From positions 1-27,126 of the forward strand of contig JAFTZF010000027.1 in assembly GCA_017464645.1 (NCBI GenBank): a DNA stretch of 27,126 bases. Direction: 5' to 3'. The position numbers and the translations under genes were made by a program. Source of the DNA: Lachnospiraceae bacterium (lineage in GTDB: Bacteria; Bacillota_A; Clostridia; Lachnospirales; Lachnospiraceae). This document shows, in pieces, positions 1 to 8,657 of the stretch. Each line of letters begins with the position of its first letter. Positions within the stretch are counted from its first letter, which is position 1. The notes below the pieces were generated by a model. The model saw only the letters and a program-made list of their open reading frames with translations. It was not told the origin of the DNA and made no database searches.

Positions 1-3
1 ACA

Positions 4-33
4 TAAAAGAGACCAGCCTTAAAACTGATCTCT
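4..33 (-). terminator. Probable terminator downstream of leuC
   Basis: An imperfect hairpin pairs 8-16 with 25-33 (AGAGACCAG with CTGATCTCT, one C/A mismatch, 8-base loop). Read on the minus strand it is followed by TTTTA, as expected of an intrinsic terminator. It lies about 150 bases past the leuC stop. A second, weaker hairpin (44-50 with 60-66) lies between them. Bases 34-186 otherwise show no coding sequence on the minus strand, and the plus-strand reading frame entering leuC is a shadow. Confidence 0.5.
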
Positions 34-186
34 AAAAATCGTAAGAGAAAATCCATACCTTTCTCTACAGTGATATATTTAACTTAATAAGGAGTATCCG
101 GAATCGTGGGTATGGAATTTCGGATTACAATTAACGAATTTTCATGGCCGGATATTTCTATATTTCTATTCTCTTGTACGTTATTC

Positions 187-1428
187 CTATGCTTCTACAA
201 TTTTACCGGCTGCCGCGCAGGCTGCTGCAGTCTTGGGAGAAGCCAGGAAAATCTCCACCTTGGAGGTTCCCATGCGTCCCAGGAAATTCCGGTTGTTAGT
301 TGCCACTACCCGCTCTCCGTCCGTGAGAATACCGCCGGTGCGGCCGCAGCAAAGGCCGCAGCCCGGATGAGTGATGACAGCTCCTGCCTTAGCCAGGGTT
401 GCCAGGGTTCCGTTTTCGGCCGCCTGCTGATAAATCTTGCGGCTGGCCGGAGTTACGATCAGCTTCACGAAAGGCGCCACCTGTTTTCCGTCCAGAATCT
501 CTGCAGCCGCCATCAAATCCTCCAGACGTCCGTTGGTACAGGAACCGATGAATACCTGGTCGATCTGCGTACCTTCCAGCTCTTTTACAGGCCTAATATT
601 ATCCACCTGAGAAGGACAAGCCAGTACAGGCACCAGGTCCTCCGCCTGATAAGTGATCTCACGAACATAGGATGCCCCTGCATCTGCCGCCAGACTGGTT
701 TCAGCCTCGGCCAGTTCCATCTCACAGTATTCTGCCGTCTTCTCGTCGGGTACGAACAGGGCACATTTTGCACCTGCTTCGATAGCCATATTTGCAATGG
801 TCATACGACTGGCTACGGTCATAGCCTCCACAGTGGATCCGCCGAATTCCAGAGCCTGATACGTAGCTCCGTCAGCCCCCAGATCTCCGATGAGCCGCAG
901 GATAATATCCTTGGAGGTCACATTGGCAGGCAGCTGGCCATTGATTGTAACTCTGATGGTCTCCGGCACTTTGATCCACATGGTACCTGTGCCTAAGATG
1001 CTGGCCATCTCTGTGTATCCGATACCGGAAGAAAAAGCACCTACACATCCATATGTAGTGGTATGGCTGTCTGTTCCGAATACGATATTGCCAGGCTTTA
1101 CATAACCCGCTTCTGTCATCAGCTGATGACAGATACCGTCAGAGCGGTGCACATTGGTCAGACCGTATTTTTCTACAAAGGCATTTCCCACCCGGAAGTG
1201 GCGGGTGTCATCTACCTGACTGGCCGGAACCAGATGGTCGTAGATTAGAACCACCTTCTTGGGGTCCCAGATCTTTGTAAATCCCATCTCTTCGAATTTA
1301 TCTGCCACAAAAGGAATGAAGATGTCGTGGATCATGACCCGGTCTACGGATACGGTCACAATATCACCGGGCTTTACTGTTTTGCCGGTATTTCGCTGAA
1401 TAATCTTTTCAATCATTGTTGCGCTCAT
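187..1428 (-). CDS. leuC: 3-isopropylmalate dehydratase large subunit
   Basis: Large, Fe-S-carrying subunit of isopropylmalate isomerase. With LeuD it converts 2-isopropylmalate to 3-isopropylmalate in cytoplasmic leucine synthesis. The 413-residue protein is the short bacterial/archaeal HacA/LeuC type rather than the roughly 465-residue E. coli type. The three [4Fe-4S] ligands of the aconitase family are visible: C297 in FIGSCTNGR, and C357 and C360 in HPGCGLC. The substrate-binding signature GTDSHTTTYG is at about 118-127. An AAGGAGG site precedes the ATG. leuD ends 13 bases upstream, so the two are co-translated. In this family the leucine, citramalate and dimethylmalate enzymes look alike. 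The assignment therefore rests mainly on the adjacent leuD and ilv genes, and a related 2-methylmalate-type substrate cannot be excluded. Confidence 0.85.
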   Translation of the reverse strand: MSATMIEKIIQRNTGKTVKPGDIVTVSVDRVMIHDIFIPFVADKFEEMGFTKIWDPKKVVLIYDHLVPASQVDDTRHFRVGNAFVEKYGLTNVHRSDGICHQLMTEAGYVKPGNIVFGTDSHTTTYGCVGAFSSGIGYTEMASILGTGTMWIKVPETIRVTINGQLPANVTSKDIILRLIGDLGADGATYQALEFGGSTVEAMTVASRMTIANMAIEAGAKCALFVPDEKTAEYCEMELAEAETSLAADAGASYVREITYQAEDLVPVLACPSQVDNIRPVKELEGTQIDQVFIGSCTNGRLEDLMAAAEILDGKQVAPFVKLIVTPASRKIYQQAAENGTLATLAKAGAVITHPGCGLCCGRTGGILTDGERVVATNNRNFLGRMGTSKVEIFLASPKTAAACAAAGKIVEA

Positions 1429-1441
1429 GACTGCTTCCTCC

Positions 1442-1933
1442 TTAATCCAAACCGTTCTGCTTGCGCATGGCCTTTACCAGACCTCCGGCACTTATGATCT
1501 CCACCAGATTCTCGGGCAGGGACACAATGGGGTAATCCACGCCTTCATGAGAAATGGCTTCATTTACGGTAACGATGATCTCATCGCCCTCTTTCACCGC
1601 TTCCTGCAGCTTGTCATTTTCGATAAGCAGCAGACCGTTGTTGATGGAATTGCGGAAGAAGATCCGGGCATAGGATTTGGCAATGACGCAGCGGATGCCC
1701 AGAGCCTTGATGACCTCGGGGGCCTGCTCTCTGGAGGAGCCGCAGCCAAAGTTTTTGCCTGCCACGATCACATCTCCCGGCTGAATCTGTCCGGCCAGTT
1801 CCGGCCGCAGAGGGGAAAATGCGTAGGGCTTCATATCCTGTACGGTTTTCAGGGCCAGGTATTCGGTCGGAATGATAATATCCGTATCGATGTCATCTCC
1901 CAGCACCCATACTTTACCTGTGAATCTTTCCAT
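1442..1933 (-). CDS. leuD: 3-isopropylmalate dehydratase small subunit
   Basis: Small (swivel-domain) subunit partnering the LeuC just downstream. It has 163 residues, typical of the short HacB/LeuD family. DxDTDxIIP (residues 13-22) begins the family signature, and NFGCGSSREQAP (about 61-72) contributes substrate-phase residues. The specificity loop after the DTD motif reads Y25-L26-A27-L28. As I recall, homoaconitase small subunits have an Arg at this loop and isopropylmalate isomerases a hydrophobic residue, so an IPM-like substrate is favoured. TTAAGGAGGAG precedes the ATG. Gaps of 12-13 bases to the fused paralogue upstream and to leuC downstream indicate one transcript. Confidence 0.85.
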   Translation of the reverse strand: MERFTGKVWVLGDDIDTDIIIPTEYLALKTVQDMKPYAFSPLRPELAGQIQPGDVIVAGKNFGCGSSREQAPEVIKALGIRCVIAKSYARIFFRNSINNGLLLIENDKLQEAVKEGDEIIVTVNEAISHEGVDYPIVSLPENLVEIISAGGLVKAMRKQNGLD

Positions 1934-1945
1934 GTGAACTCCTCC

Positions 1946-3715
1946 TTAAAGCATATCCGCTGTAGCGATCTCGCCCTTGATGGCAGATGCAGTTACGGTG
2001 GCTGCAGATGCCAGATACACAAAGGAATCCTTGTGTCCGGCTCTGCCCTTGAAGTTTCGTGTACCGGTGCTGATGAGCACTTCATTTTCTCCGATGACAC
2101 CCTGGCAGCTGCCCCAGCACACACTGCAGTTGGCATTCATGACAATGGCTCCGGCCTCCATAAAGGTCTGAATAAGCCCTTCCGCCAACGCCTGCTGATA
2201 AACCTCCTGACTTGCCGGAACCACCAGGAAACGCACCAGGGGATGTACCTTGCGGCCCTTTAAGAGAGCTGCACCCACACGCAGATCCTCCAGGCGTCCG
2301 TTGTTGCAGGAGCCCAGGAATGCTTCGTCGATCTTCACGCCAAGGCACTCTTTTGCATCCACTACACTGTCCACAAAATGAGGCTTTGCCACGATAGGCT
2401 TCACGGTACTTAAATCTATGGTATATTCTTTCGCATAAACTGCATCTTCGTCGCTCTTGAAGCAATGCTTGGGCTCACGGCCTCTCTGCTTCAGATACTC
2501 CATAGCCACTTCATCCACTTCCATGACAGCTGTCTTGGCTCCCGCCTCCACGCACAGATTGCAGATGGCAATGCGGTCACTCATGGTCAGAGCTGCCAGG
2601 CCTTCACCGCCAAACTCCATGGCCTTGTAATTAGCTCCGTTGGCGCCGATCTGGCCGATGATGGTCAGGATCAGATCTCTGGCATATACGCCCTCAGGCA
2701 GCTTGCCCACCAGGTTAAATTTCAGAGTCTCAGGCACCAATACCCAGGACTTGCCTGTCACCATGGCATACAGGTAATCGGTGCATCCCACACCTGTTCC
2801 AAAGGCACCTAAGGCGCCGTAAGCGCAGGTATGGCTGTCCGCGCCAAAGATCAGCTGGCCAGGACGCACATGGTTTTCCATCATAATCTGATGGCAGACG
2901 CCTTTACCCTCATAAAAAGCAATGTCATTTGCCTTGGCAAAGTCCCGCATCTTCTTGTGAGAAGCTGCTGTCTTGGGGCTGTCTGAAGGCACATTGTGGT
3001 CCACGATCCACACCAGCTTGCTCACATCCGCAATATGAGGCTGATTGAGCTTCTGGTTGTACATATCAATCGTCAGATGAGTGGTACCGTCGTTGCTCAT
3101 AAGCTGATCCACTTCCACCGTATGAATGTCGCCGGGCTTTACATAGTCTACTCCGGCTGCTGCCGCAATGATCTTCTCCGCAATGGTCATGCCCCGTTTT
3201 TCAGGAGCTTTTCCTGCCGCAGGCGCCGCGTCCTCTTCCGCTTTTTCCGGGCTGTTCAGAGACGCGATCAGACCTCCCTGATCCAGGATCCCCTGCATAT
3301 AAGCGGGCAGCTTGGTACATACAAATTCCTTGTCTCCGGTCTTTGCCACACCATCAGTAAGAGACAGTTCCATGTCATCTCCCTGAGCCACATGGTCATA
3401 CAGATCTTTGCATACGATGACCGGCAGACCAATGTTGATGGCATTGCGGTAAAAGATGCGGGCAAAGGATTTGGCAATGACTGCCTTCACTCCCAGCGCC
3501 TTCAATACGGCCGGGGCCTGCTCTCTGGAAGAGCCGCAGCCAAAATTCTCCGCAGCCACTACAAAATCCCCGGGCTGAACCATGGATGCAAAATCCTTGT
3601 CCAGGGATTCAAATGTATGTATCTTCATCTCGTCAATGGTGGGAAACAGCAGATACTGGGATGCAATGATCTGGTCTGTGTCCACATCTGTATGAAATCG
3701 AAATACTTTTCCCAT
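1946..3715 (-). CDS. Fused small+large subunit aconitase-family dehydratase (LeuD-LeuC fusion)
   Basis: A single chain of about 590 residues (numbered here from the first Met at 3721) carries a LeuD-like swivel domain (about 1-155), an Ala/Glu/Pro-rich linker (about 156-177), and a LeuC-like catalytic domain (about 178-591). Both halves keep their key motifs: DTDQIIASQYL and NFGCGSSREQAP in the first, and cluster ligands C472 (FLGSCNNGR), C532 and C535 (NCSVC) in the second. The specificity loop is Y23-L24-L25-F26, without the Arg of homoaconitases, so a hydrophobic substituent on the substrate is likely. It is probably an isopropylmalate- or citramalate/methylmalate-type isomerase; the exact substrate is unknown. 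The start at 3715 (third residue) is preferred because AGGAGG lies 9 bases from it, but only 3 bases from the ATG at 3721. The gene sits between an ilvC terminator and leuD. Confidence 0.85.
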   Translation of the reverse strand: MGKVFRFHTDVDTDQIIASQYLLFPTIDEMKIHTFESLDKDFASMVQPGDFVVAAENFGCGSSREQAPAVLKALGVKAVIAKSFARIFYRNAINIGLPVIVCKDLYDHVAQGDDMELSLTDGVAKTGDKEFVCTKLPAYMQGILDQGGLIASLNSPEKAEEDAAPAAGKAPEKRGMTIAEKIIAAAAGVDYVKPGDIHTVEVDQLMSNDGTTHLTIDMYNQKLNQPHIADVSKLVWIVDHNVPSDSPKTAASHKKMRDFAKANDIAFYEGKGVCHQIMMENHVRPGQLIFGADSHTCAYGALGAFGTGVGCTDYLYAMVTGKSWVLVPETLKFNLVGKLPEGVYARDLILTIIGQIGANGANYKAMEFGGEGLAALTMSDRIAICNLCVEAGAKTAVMEVDEVAMEYLKQRGREPKHCFKSDEDAVYAKEYTIDLSTVKPIVAKPHFVDSVVDAKECLGVKIDEAFLGSCNNGRLEDLRVGAALLKGRKVHPLVRFLVVPASQEVYQQALAEGLIQTFMEAGAIVMNANCSVCWGSCQGVIGENEVLISTGTRNFKGRAGHKDSFVYLASAATVTASAIKGEIATADML

Positions 3716-3770
3716 TTCCATTTTCCTCCTACTCTAGATTTAAAGCAGACTCTCGCTTGTTTATGACCTG

Positions 3771-3810
3771 AAAAAGAAAGGTGTTCCAAAAGTTCTCCTT
3801 TTGAAACACC
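3771..3810 (-). terminator. Intrinsic terminator after ilvC
   Basis: An inverted repeat (3780-3792 with 3798-3810; GGTGTT-CAAAAG arms with one mismatch and a TTCTC loop) lies 28 bases past the ilvC stop. On the minus strand it is followed by TTTCTTTTT. This should reduce transcription from ilvNC into the fused dehydratase and leuDC. No convincing SigA promoter is visible in the 60 bases between the terminator and the next start, so downstream expression probably depends on read-through. Confidence 0.8.
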
Positions 3811-3837
3811 TTCTATTTTCATACAAGAACTTCCGGA

Positions 3838-4869
<1,032 letters not shown>

Positions 4870-4928
4870 TCACTTTTTTATGTATGCTAAAGGTTCTTCG
4901 CCTAAAGTATCTTGTTCTTTTTCAGAAT

Positions 4929-5465
4929 CTATGCTTCTGCATCGTAGTCTCTGATATTTCCTTCTTCGTCAAACAGCTTCACATCAAAGGTGCCTCTGGA
5001 AAGACCGGTCAGACCCGTCCGTGCCAGCTCCAGGATCTCATAGGACTCCAGAAGGCCCAGCAGTGCATCGATCTTGCTCTGCTTTCCGATAACTTCAACC
5101 ACCAGGGACTCTTTGGATACATCCGCGATCTTAGCCTGGAACATATTTGCAATAGAGAAGATCATCTGACGGTCTTCGCCCAGGGCTTTTACCTTGATCA
5201 GCGCCAGTTCTCTGCAAATGGAAGTATCCGGCTCCAGACGCTTGATATCGATCACGTCCACCAGCTTATTTAACTGTTTCTCTATCTGCTCCAGAATACT
5301 TTCGTCTCCTCTTGCCACAATGGTAGCACGGGAATATCTGGGATCCGCAGTCTCACCTACTGTCAGACTGTCAATGTTGTAGCCACGTCTGCTGAACAGT
5401 CCGGCAATCCGGCTCAGTACACCGGAAGTATTATCAACCAAAATCGAAAATACGACTTTTCTCAT
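4929..5465 (-). CDS. ilvN: Acetolactate synthase small (regulatory) subunit
   Basis: Regulatory subunit of acetohydroxyacid synthase, giving valine feedback control of the first committed step. The N-terminal ACT domain is clear (residues 1 to about 80: VFSILVDNTSGVLSRIAGLF, then RRGYNIDSLTVG), and the C-terminal half (about 85-165) matches the ALS_ss_C region. At 178 residues it is slightly longer than the usual 160-170, with an acidic tail. The catalytic subunit gene ilvB is not in the window, so the small subunit is transcribed separately from its own consensus promoter. Some annotations would call this gene ilvH. Confidence 0.93.
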   Translation of the reverse strand: MRKVVFSILVDNTSGVLSRIAGLFSRRGYNIDSLTVGETADPRYSRATIVARGDESILEQIEKQLNKLVDVIDIKRLEPDTSICRELALIKVKALGEDRQMIFSIANMFQAKIADVSKESLVVEVIGKQSKIDALLGLLESYEILELARTGLTGLSRGTFDVKLFDEEGNIRDYDAEA

Positions 5466-5517
5466 AATATTCTCCCCTTATTTCTTTTGCACATTAAAGT
5501 GCTGCGTTATTCTATCC

Positions 5518-5546
5518 ATTCTAACAAGTTCTCTTCTCTTTGTCAA
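5518..5546 (-). promoter_or_regulatory. SigA-type promoter for ilvN-ilvC
   Basis: On the minus strand, TTGACA (5541-5546), a 17-base spacer and TAGAAT (5518-5523) form a near-perfect promoter about 52 bases ahead of the ilvN start. The implied leader of about 45 bases is too short for a T-box or a leader-peptide attenuator, so control by branched-chain amino acids would have to be at initiation or elsewhere. Confidence 0.85.
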
Positions 5547-5585
5547 CCTGGAAAGGAGGGAACTTTTCGGAAAATCAGGACTTGT

Positions 5586-6131
5586 TTACAGGGGTTTGGA
5601 AAGAGAAACCTCCATAGAAACTTCTTCCAACAAGCTCCAGTTGGGATAATAATAAGCTGTCACCATTTCCGCGCCTTCCTCTACCATCAAATAGAGATCC
5701 AACTGAGTAGTACCTTCTATGGGGACCCATGCTTCTGTGTATTCATAGAACAGTTTACTTTTACCGGCTTCTATTTCATAAGCATACTTCTCACCCTGTA
5801 CCTCTTCTGACCACCGGAAAATATACGATGGCGACTCAGTACAAACATGGTCTCCATGATTCTCCACTGTAAAGCGCACCAGGTAATATGTACATCCTTC
5901 CGACGCCTGAAAAGCCTCCCCGTCGGCACTCTCCAATACATCTCCTATTTCTCTGCATCCCTCATAGGTCACCTGCAAACTATATCCGCTTTCGTAATAG
6001 TTGCCGTAAAATCCATCTAACTCATCTCCCATCAGCATAGTGACCATGAGCACAAACAGCCAAATGAGTGATATACCAAGGAGCACACAGCCTGTTATGA
6101 TCTTTGCATAATGACCGGGTGATCTTTTCAT
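5586..6131 (-). CDS. Membrane-anchored protein of unknown function
   Basis: I do not recognise a named family. One hydrophobic segment (about residues 10-35, ending VTMLMG) follows a short basic N-terminus, so the rest should face outwards. The outer part resembles small DUF4352/DUF5067-like immunoglobulin-type domains: a YLVRFTVENHG strand and a C-terminal LYLMVEEGAEMVTAYYY stretch. The latter resembles LGFLVDEGAETITLYLEE in the gene upstream, so the two outer domains look paralogous. The ATG at 6131 overlaps the upstream stop (TGATG) and lies 8 bases after AAGGAGG; a GTG one codon earlier is less well placed. Translational coupling to the partner is likely. Confidence 0.75.
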   Translation of the reverse strand: MKRSPGHYAKIITGCVLLGISLIWLFVLMVTMLMGDELDGFYGNYYESGYSLQVTYEGCREIGDVLESADGEAFQASEGCTYYLVRFTVENHGDHVCTESPSYIFRWSEEVQGEKYAYEIEAGKSKLFYEYTEAWVPIEGTTQLDLYLMVEEGAEMVTAYYYPNWSLLEEVSMEVSLSKPL

Positions 6132-6952
6132 CACTCCACCTCCTTGTCATCAGTCTGTTCCAAAGCCTCCAGCTGCAAAGGTATTGCATGGACTCTTATT
6201 ACTTCACCGGAGTGATCCTCGCACTCCTCCAGATACAAGGTTATTGTTTCCGCTCCCTCATCTACTAAAAATCCAAGCCAGCCTTCTGCCTGATCTCTTT
6301 CCGATAAATTGGCTTCATTAAAAGCAGGCCAACCGAAAATTTTTCCATAGATATCAAAATCATACGGATCAATCCCTCCGTAGGCAATCTCATCACACTG
6401 AATATAAGAATATCCGTAATAGTAATAATAGTCCGAATCCTCTTCCGTCCAATTCTGCCCTCTGGCACTTTTCAGCTTTACTCCGATAAGTTTCTTTCCC
6501 TCGGGAATATTCAATTCCTCGTCCGTAGCCAGAACACGTGTTTCCATCACACCCAGGAATGTGTGTTCATACCCAAAGACAGCTCCCATCTCATGATCCC
6601 TGACTGCTATCCGGCCATCGGATCCCTCCGTCTGCTCTTTCTGTTCCGGCTGATCCTGATTCACCGCAAAGGCCGTGCCGCCCACAGCCACCAGCAAAAA
6701 GATTACGATGGAAACGCACAGAAACACCGTGCTCCCCTGCACGCCCTTCTTTTGCTCTGCCTGATATGCAGGAGCCGAGCTGCCCGGAAAACTATGCGCA
6801 CTCTCTGAATGGGTATAACCCCCGTCATAAACATCATGCATCTGCTGGTGCTGCTCTTCTGCCGTCTCCGGCTTGTTAAAGCATCCGCACCTGGGACAGA
6901 TACCATGATAGTTTTCATAATCAAACTCTTCTCTGCAGCTAAAACACTTCAT
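6131..6952 (-). CDS. Zinc-ribbon membrane protein of unknown function
   Basis: The 273-residue protein begins with a four-cysteine zinc ribbon (C3, C6, C19, C22 in CFSC...CPRC). A polar linker, one membrane segment (about 75-97) and an acidic, Tyr-rich outer domain (about 100-273) follow. A cytoplasmic zinc ribbon joined by one helix to an extracellular beta domain is a layout common in uncharacterised Firmicute proteins. The outer domain ends with LGFLVDEGAETITLYLEE, echoed in the next gene. GGAGAAG lies 7 bases before the ATG. It follows gpsA by 16 bases and overlaps the next gene, so it belongs to the tail of the der-plsY-gpsA transcript. The function is unknown; envelope sensing or a structural role would be guesses. 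Confidence 0.78.
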   Translation of the reverse strand: MKCFSCREEFDYENYHGICPRCGCFNKPETAEEQHQQMHDVYDGGYTHSESAHSFPGSSAPAYQAEQKKGVQGSTVFLCVSIVIFLLVAVGGTAFAVNQDQPEQKEQTEGSDGRIAVRDHEMGAVFGYEHTFLGVMETRVLATDEELNIPEGKKLIGVKLKSARGQNWTEEDSDYYYYYGYSYIQCDEIAYGGIDPYDFDIYGKIFGWPAFNEANLSERDQAEGWLGFLVDEGAETITLYLEECEDHSGEVIRVHAIPLQLEALEQTDDKEVE

Positions 6953-6968
6953 CCAATCTTCTCCGTTT

Positions 6969-7979
6969 CTATTCCCAGGGAAGCAGCGGATTCTCCACCT
7001 TCTTATCCCGCTGCATCAGGTCCATAACTGCTTCTTTTGCAGGCTTATCCCCAAAGAGCACTGCATTTACCTGCTCTATGATCGGAATCTCTACATTGTA
7101 CTTCTTGGCCAGGCCCATGGCAGCCTTGGCCGAGTAAACGCCTTCTACTACCATCTTTACCTCGTCCATGGCCTCTTTCATGGTCTTGCCCTGTCCCATG
7201 AGATATCCGGCTCTGCGGTTCCGGCTATGGACAGAGGCACAGGTTACGATCAAGTCTCCGATGCCGGTCAGACCGTTGAAGGTCTCAATACGGCCGCCGC
7301 AGGCCACACCGATACGGCTCATTTCCATGATACCGCGGGTAATCAGCGCCGCCTTGGTATTGTCACCATAGCCCAATCCATCTGCAATACCTGCTGCCAA
7401 AGCCACCACATTCTTTAAAGCGCCGCCCAGCTCGATACCCAGCATATCCGGGCTGGTATATACACGGAACACCTCGTTCATAAAAATGTTCTGAATAAAC
7501 TCTGCGCTCTGACGGTCCTTTGCTCCCGCAACTACGGTAGTAGGCAGTCCCCGTCCCACTTCTTCTGCGTGGCTGGGGCCTGACATGGCAGCCACCCGGC
7601 ACTGGGGAATCTCTTCTTCGATGATCTCTGTAAGGGTCATCAAAGTCGTTTCTTCGATTCCCTTTGCCACATTCACAATCAGCTGGTCCTTTTCCACATG
7701 AGGCGCCATGAGTTTCGCTGTGCTTCTGGTAAACGGAGACGGTACTGCCAGCACCAGCAGCTGCGCTCCTTTGATACTCTTCTCTAAATCTGTAGTGATT
7801 TCCATATCCTGGGGAAGCTTTACACCCGGCAGCTTATCCAAATGCTCCCCCTTTTCCTTCAGCATGGTTACCTCTGCTTCCACAATTGACCAAAGGGTCA
7901 CTGTATGCCCGTTGTGATACAGAACGGTGGACAGGGCTGTTCCCCAGCTTCCTGCACCAATCACACTAACCTTTGCCAT
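6969..7979 (-). CDS. gpsA: NAD(P)-dependent glycerol-3-phosphate dehydrogenase
   Basis: Reduces dihydroxyacetone phosphate to sn-glycerol-3-phosphate, the backbone for phospholipid synthesis, in the cytoplasm. The 336 residues are full length. The Rossmann motif GAGSWGTALS is at residues 8-17, and the catalytic Lys region GGALKNVVALAAG lies mid-protein, followed by the helical substrate domain with GDNTKAALITRG. TACAAGGAGGAGAATGT precedes the ATG. It follows plsY by 27 bases; PlsY consumes the product of GpsA, so the pairing is functional. Confidence 0.97.
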   Translation of the reverse strand: MAKVSVIGAGSWGTALSTVLYHNGHTVTLWSIVEAEVTMLKEKGEHLDKLPGVKLPQDMEITTDLEKSIKGAQLLVLAVPSPFTRSTAKLMAPHVEKDQLIVNVAKGIEETTLMTLTEIIEEEIPQCRVAAMSGPSHAEEVGRGLPTTVVAGAKDRQSAEFIQNIFMNEVFRVYTSPDMLGIELGGALKNVVALAAGIADGLGYGDNTKAALITRGIMEMSRIGVACGGRIETFNGLTGIGDLIVTCASVHSRNRRAGYLMGQGKTMKEAMDEVKMVVEGVYSAKAAMGLAKKYNVEIPIIEQVNAVLFGDKPAKEAVMDLMQRDKKVENPLLPWE

Positions 7980-8006
7980 AACATTCTCCTCCTTGTAACT
8001 GTGATC

Positions 8007-8657
8007 CTATTCTGCTTTCTCCCCGATTTTGCGCTCGGTTCCCTTCAGCAAACGCTGAATGTTGCCCCGATGTCTCCAGATAGCCATCCCCACAAGGAAA
8101 ACAGTAATTGCATAAAACTCATACAAATGAGCTGTGGACAGCCCCCATTTTCCCATAAATCCGTAAATCAGCACACCTGCCAGCAGCTCCAGCACCACCA
8201 GAATGGAGCCCAGAGACACATAACGGGTCAGCGCCACGGTTCCTCCGAAAATCGCAGCTGCGATCAAGGTCAGCACCGGATCCAGGCTGGCCAGCAGACC
8301 GCCTGTGGCCGCGATTCCCTTTCCTCCGCGGAATTTCAGATAGAAGGGGAAATTGTGCCCTAAAATCGCACCCATAGCCGCATACATACCGAGCAATACA
8401 CTCATCTTGTCGTCCGGCGTATCATAAGCCGGTCCAAAAATACATTTCACCAGGAGTACCGCAAACAGACACTTTAAAGCGTCTCCAAAGAAGGTAATGA
8501 CTCCCGCTTTCTTTCCCAGAGTACGCAGTGCATTGGTAGTTCCCGCATTGCCGCTGCCGTGCTCCCTGATATCGATTCCATGAAGTCTTCCATAAATATA
8601 GCTGGTCTGGAACAGACCGAATATATAGCCAATCAGCACACAAAGGATGCGTATCAT
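8007..8657 (-). CDS. plsY: Acyl-phosphate:glycerol-3-phosphate acyltransferase
   Basis: Integral membrane enzyme that transfers an acyl group from acyl-phosphate to glycerol-3-phosphate, giving lysophosphatidate. The 216 residues contain several hydrophobic segments and the PlsY motifs SGNAGTTNALRTLGKKAG (about 35-52) and FRGGKGIAATGG (about 107-118). The ATG directly abuts the der stop (TAGATG), with AAGGAG inside the end of der, so translation is likely coupled. gpsA, which makes its acceptor substrate, is the next gene. Confidence 0.97.
   Translation of the reverse strand: MIRILCVLIGYIFGLFQTSYIYGRLHGIDIREHGSGNAGTTNALRTLGKKAGVITFFGDALKCLFAVLLVKCIFGPAYDTPDDKMSVLLGMYAAMGAILGHNFPFYLKFRGGKGIAATGGLLASLDPVLTLIAAAIFGGTVALTRYVSLGSILVVLELLAGVLIYGFMGKWGLSTAHLYEFYAITVFLVGMAIWRHRGNIQRLLKGTERKIGEKAE

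Noticed and set aside
106..996. Long plus-strand reading frame with an upstream AAGGAG
   Set aside because: It is antisense to leuC, whose protein is clearly conserved; the translated plus-strand sequence has no recognisable motif.
5466..5585. T-box or leader-peptide attenuator before ilvN
   Set aside because: The promoter at 5518-5546 leaves only about 45 bases of leader, and no T-box sequence or terminator is present there.
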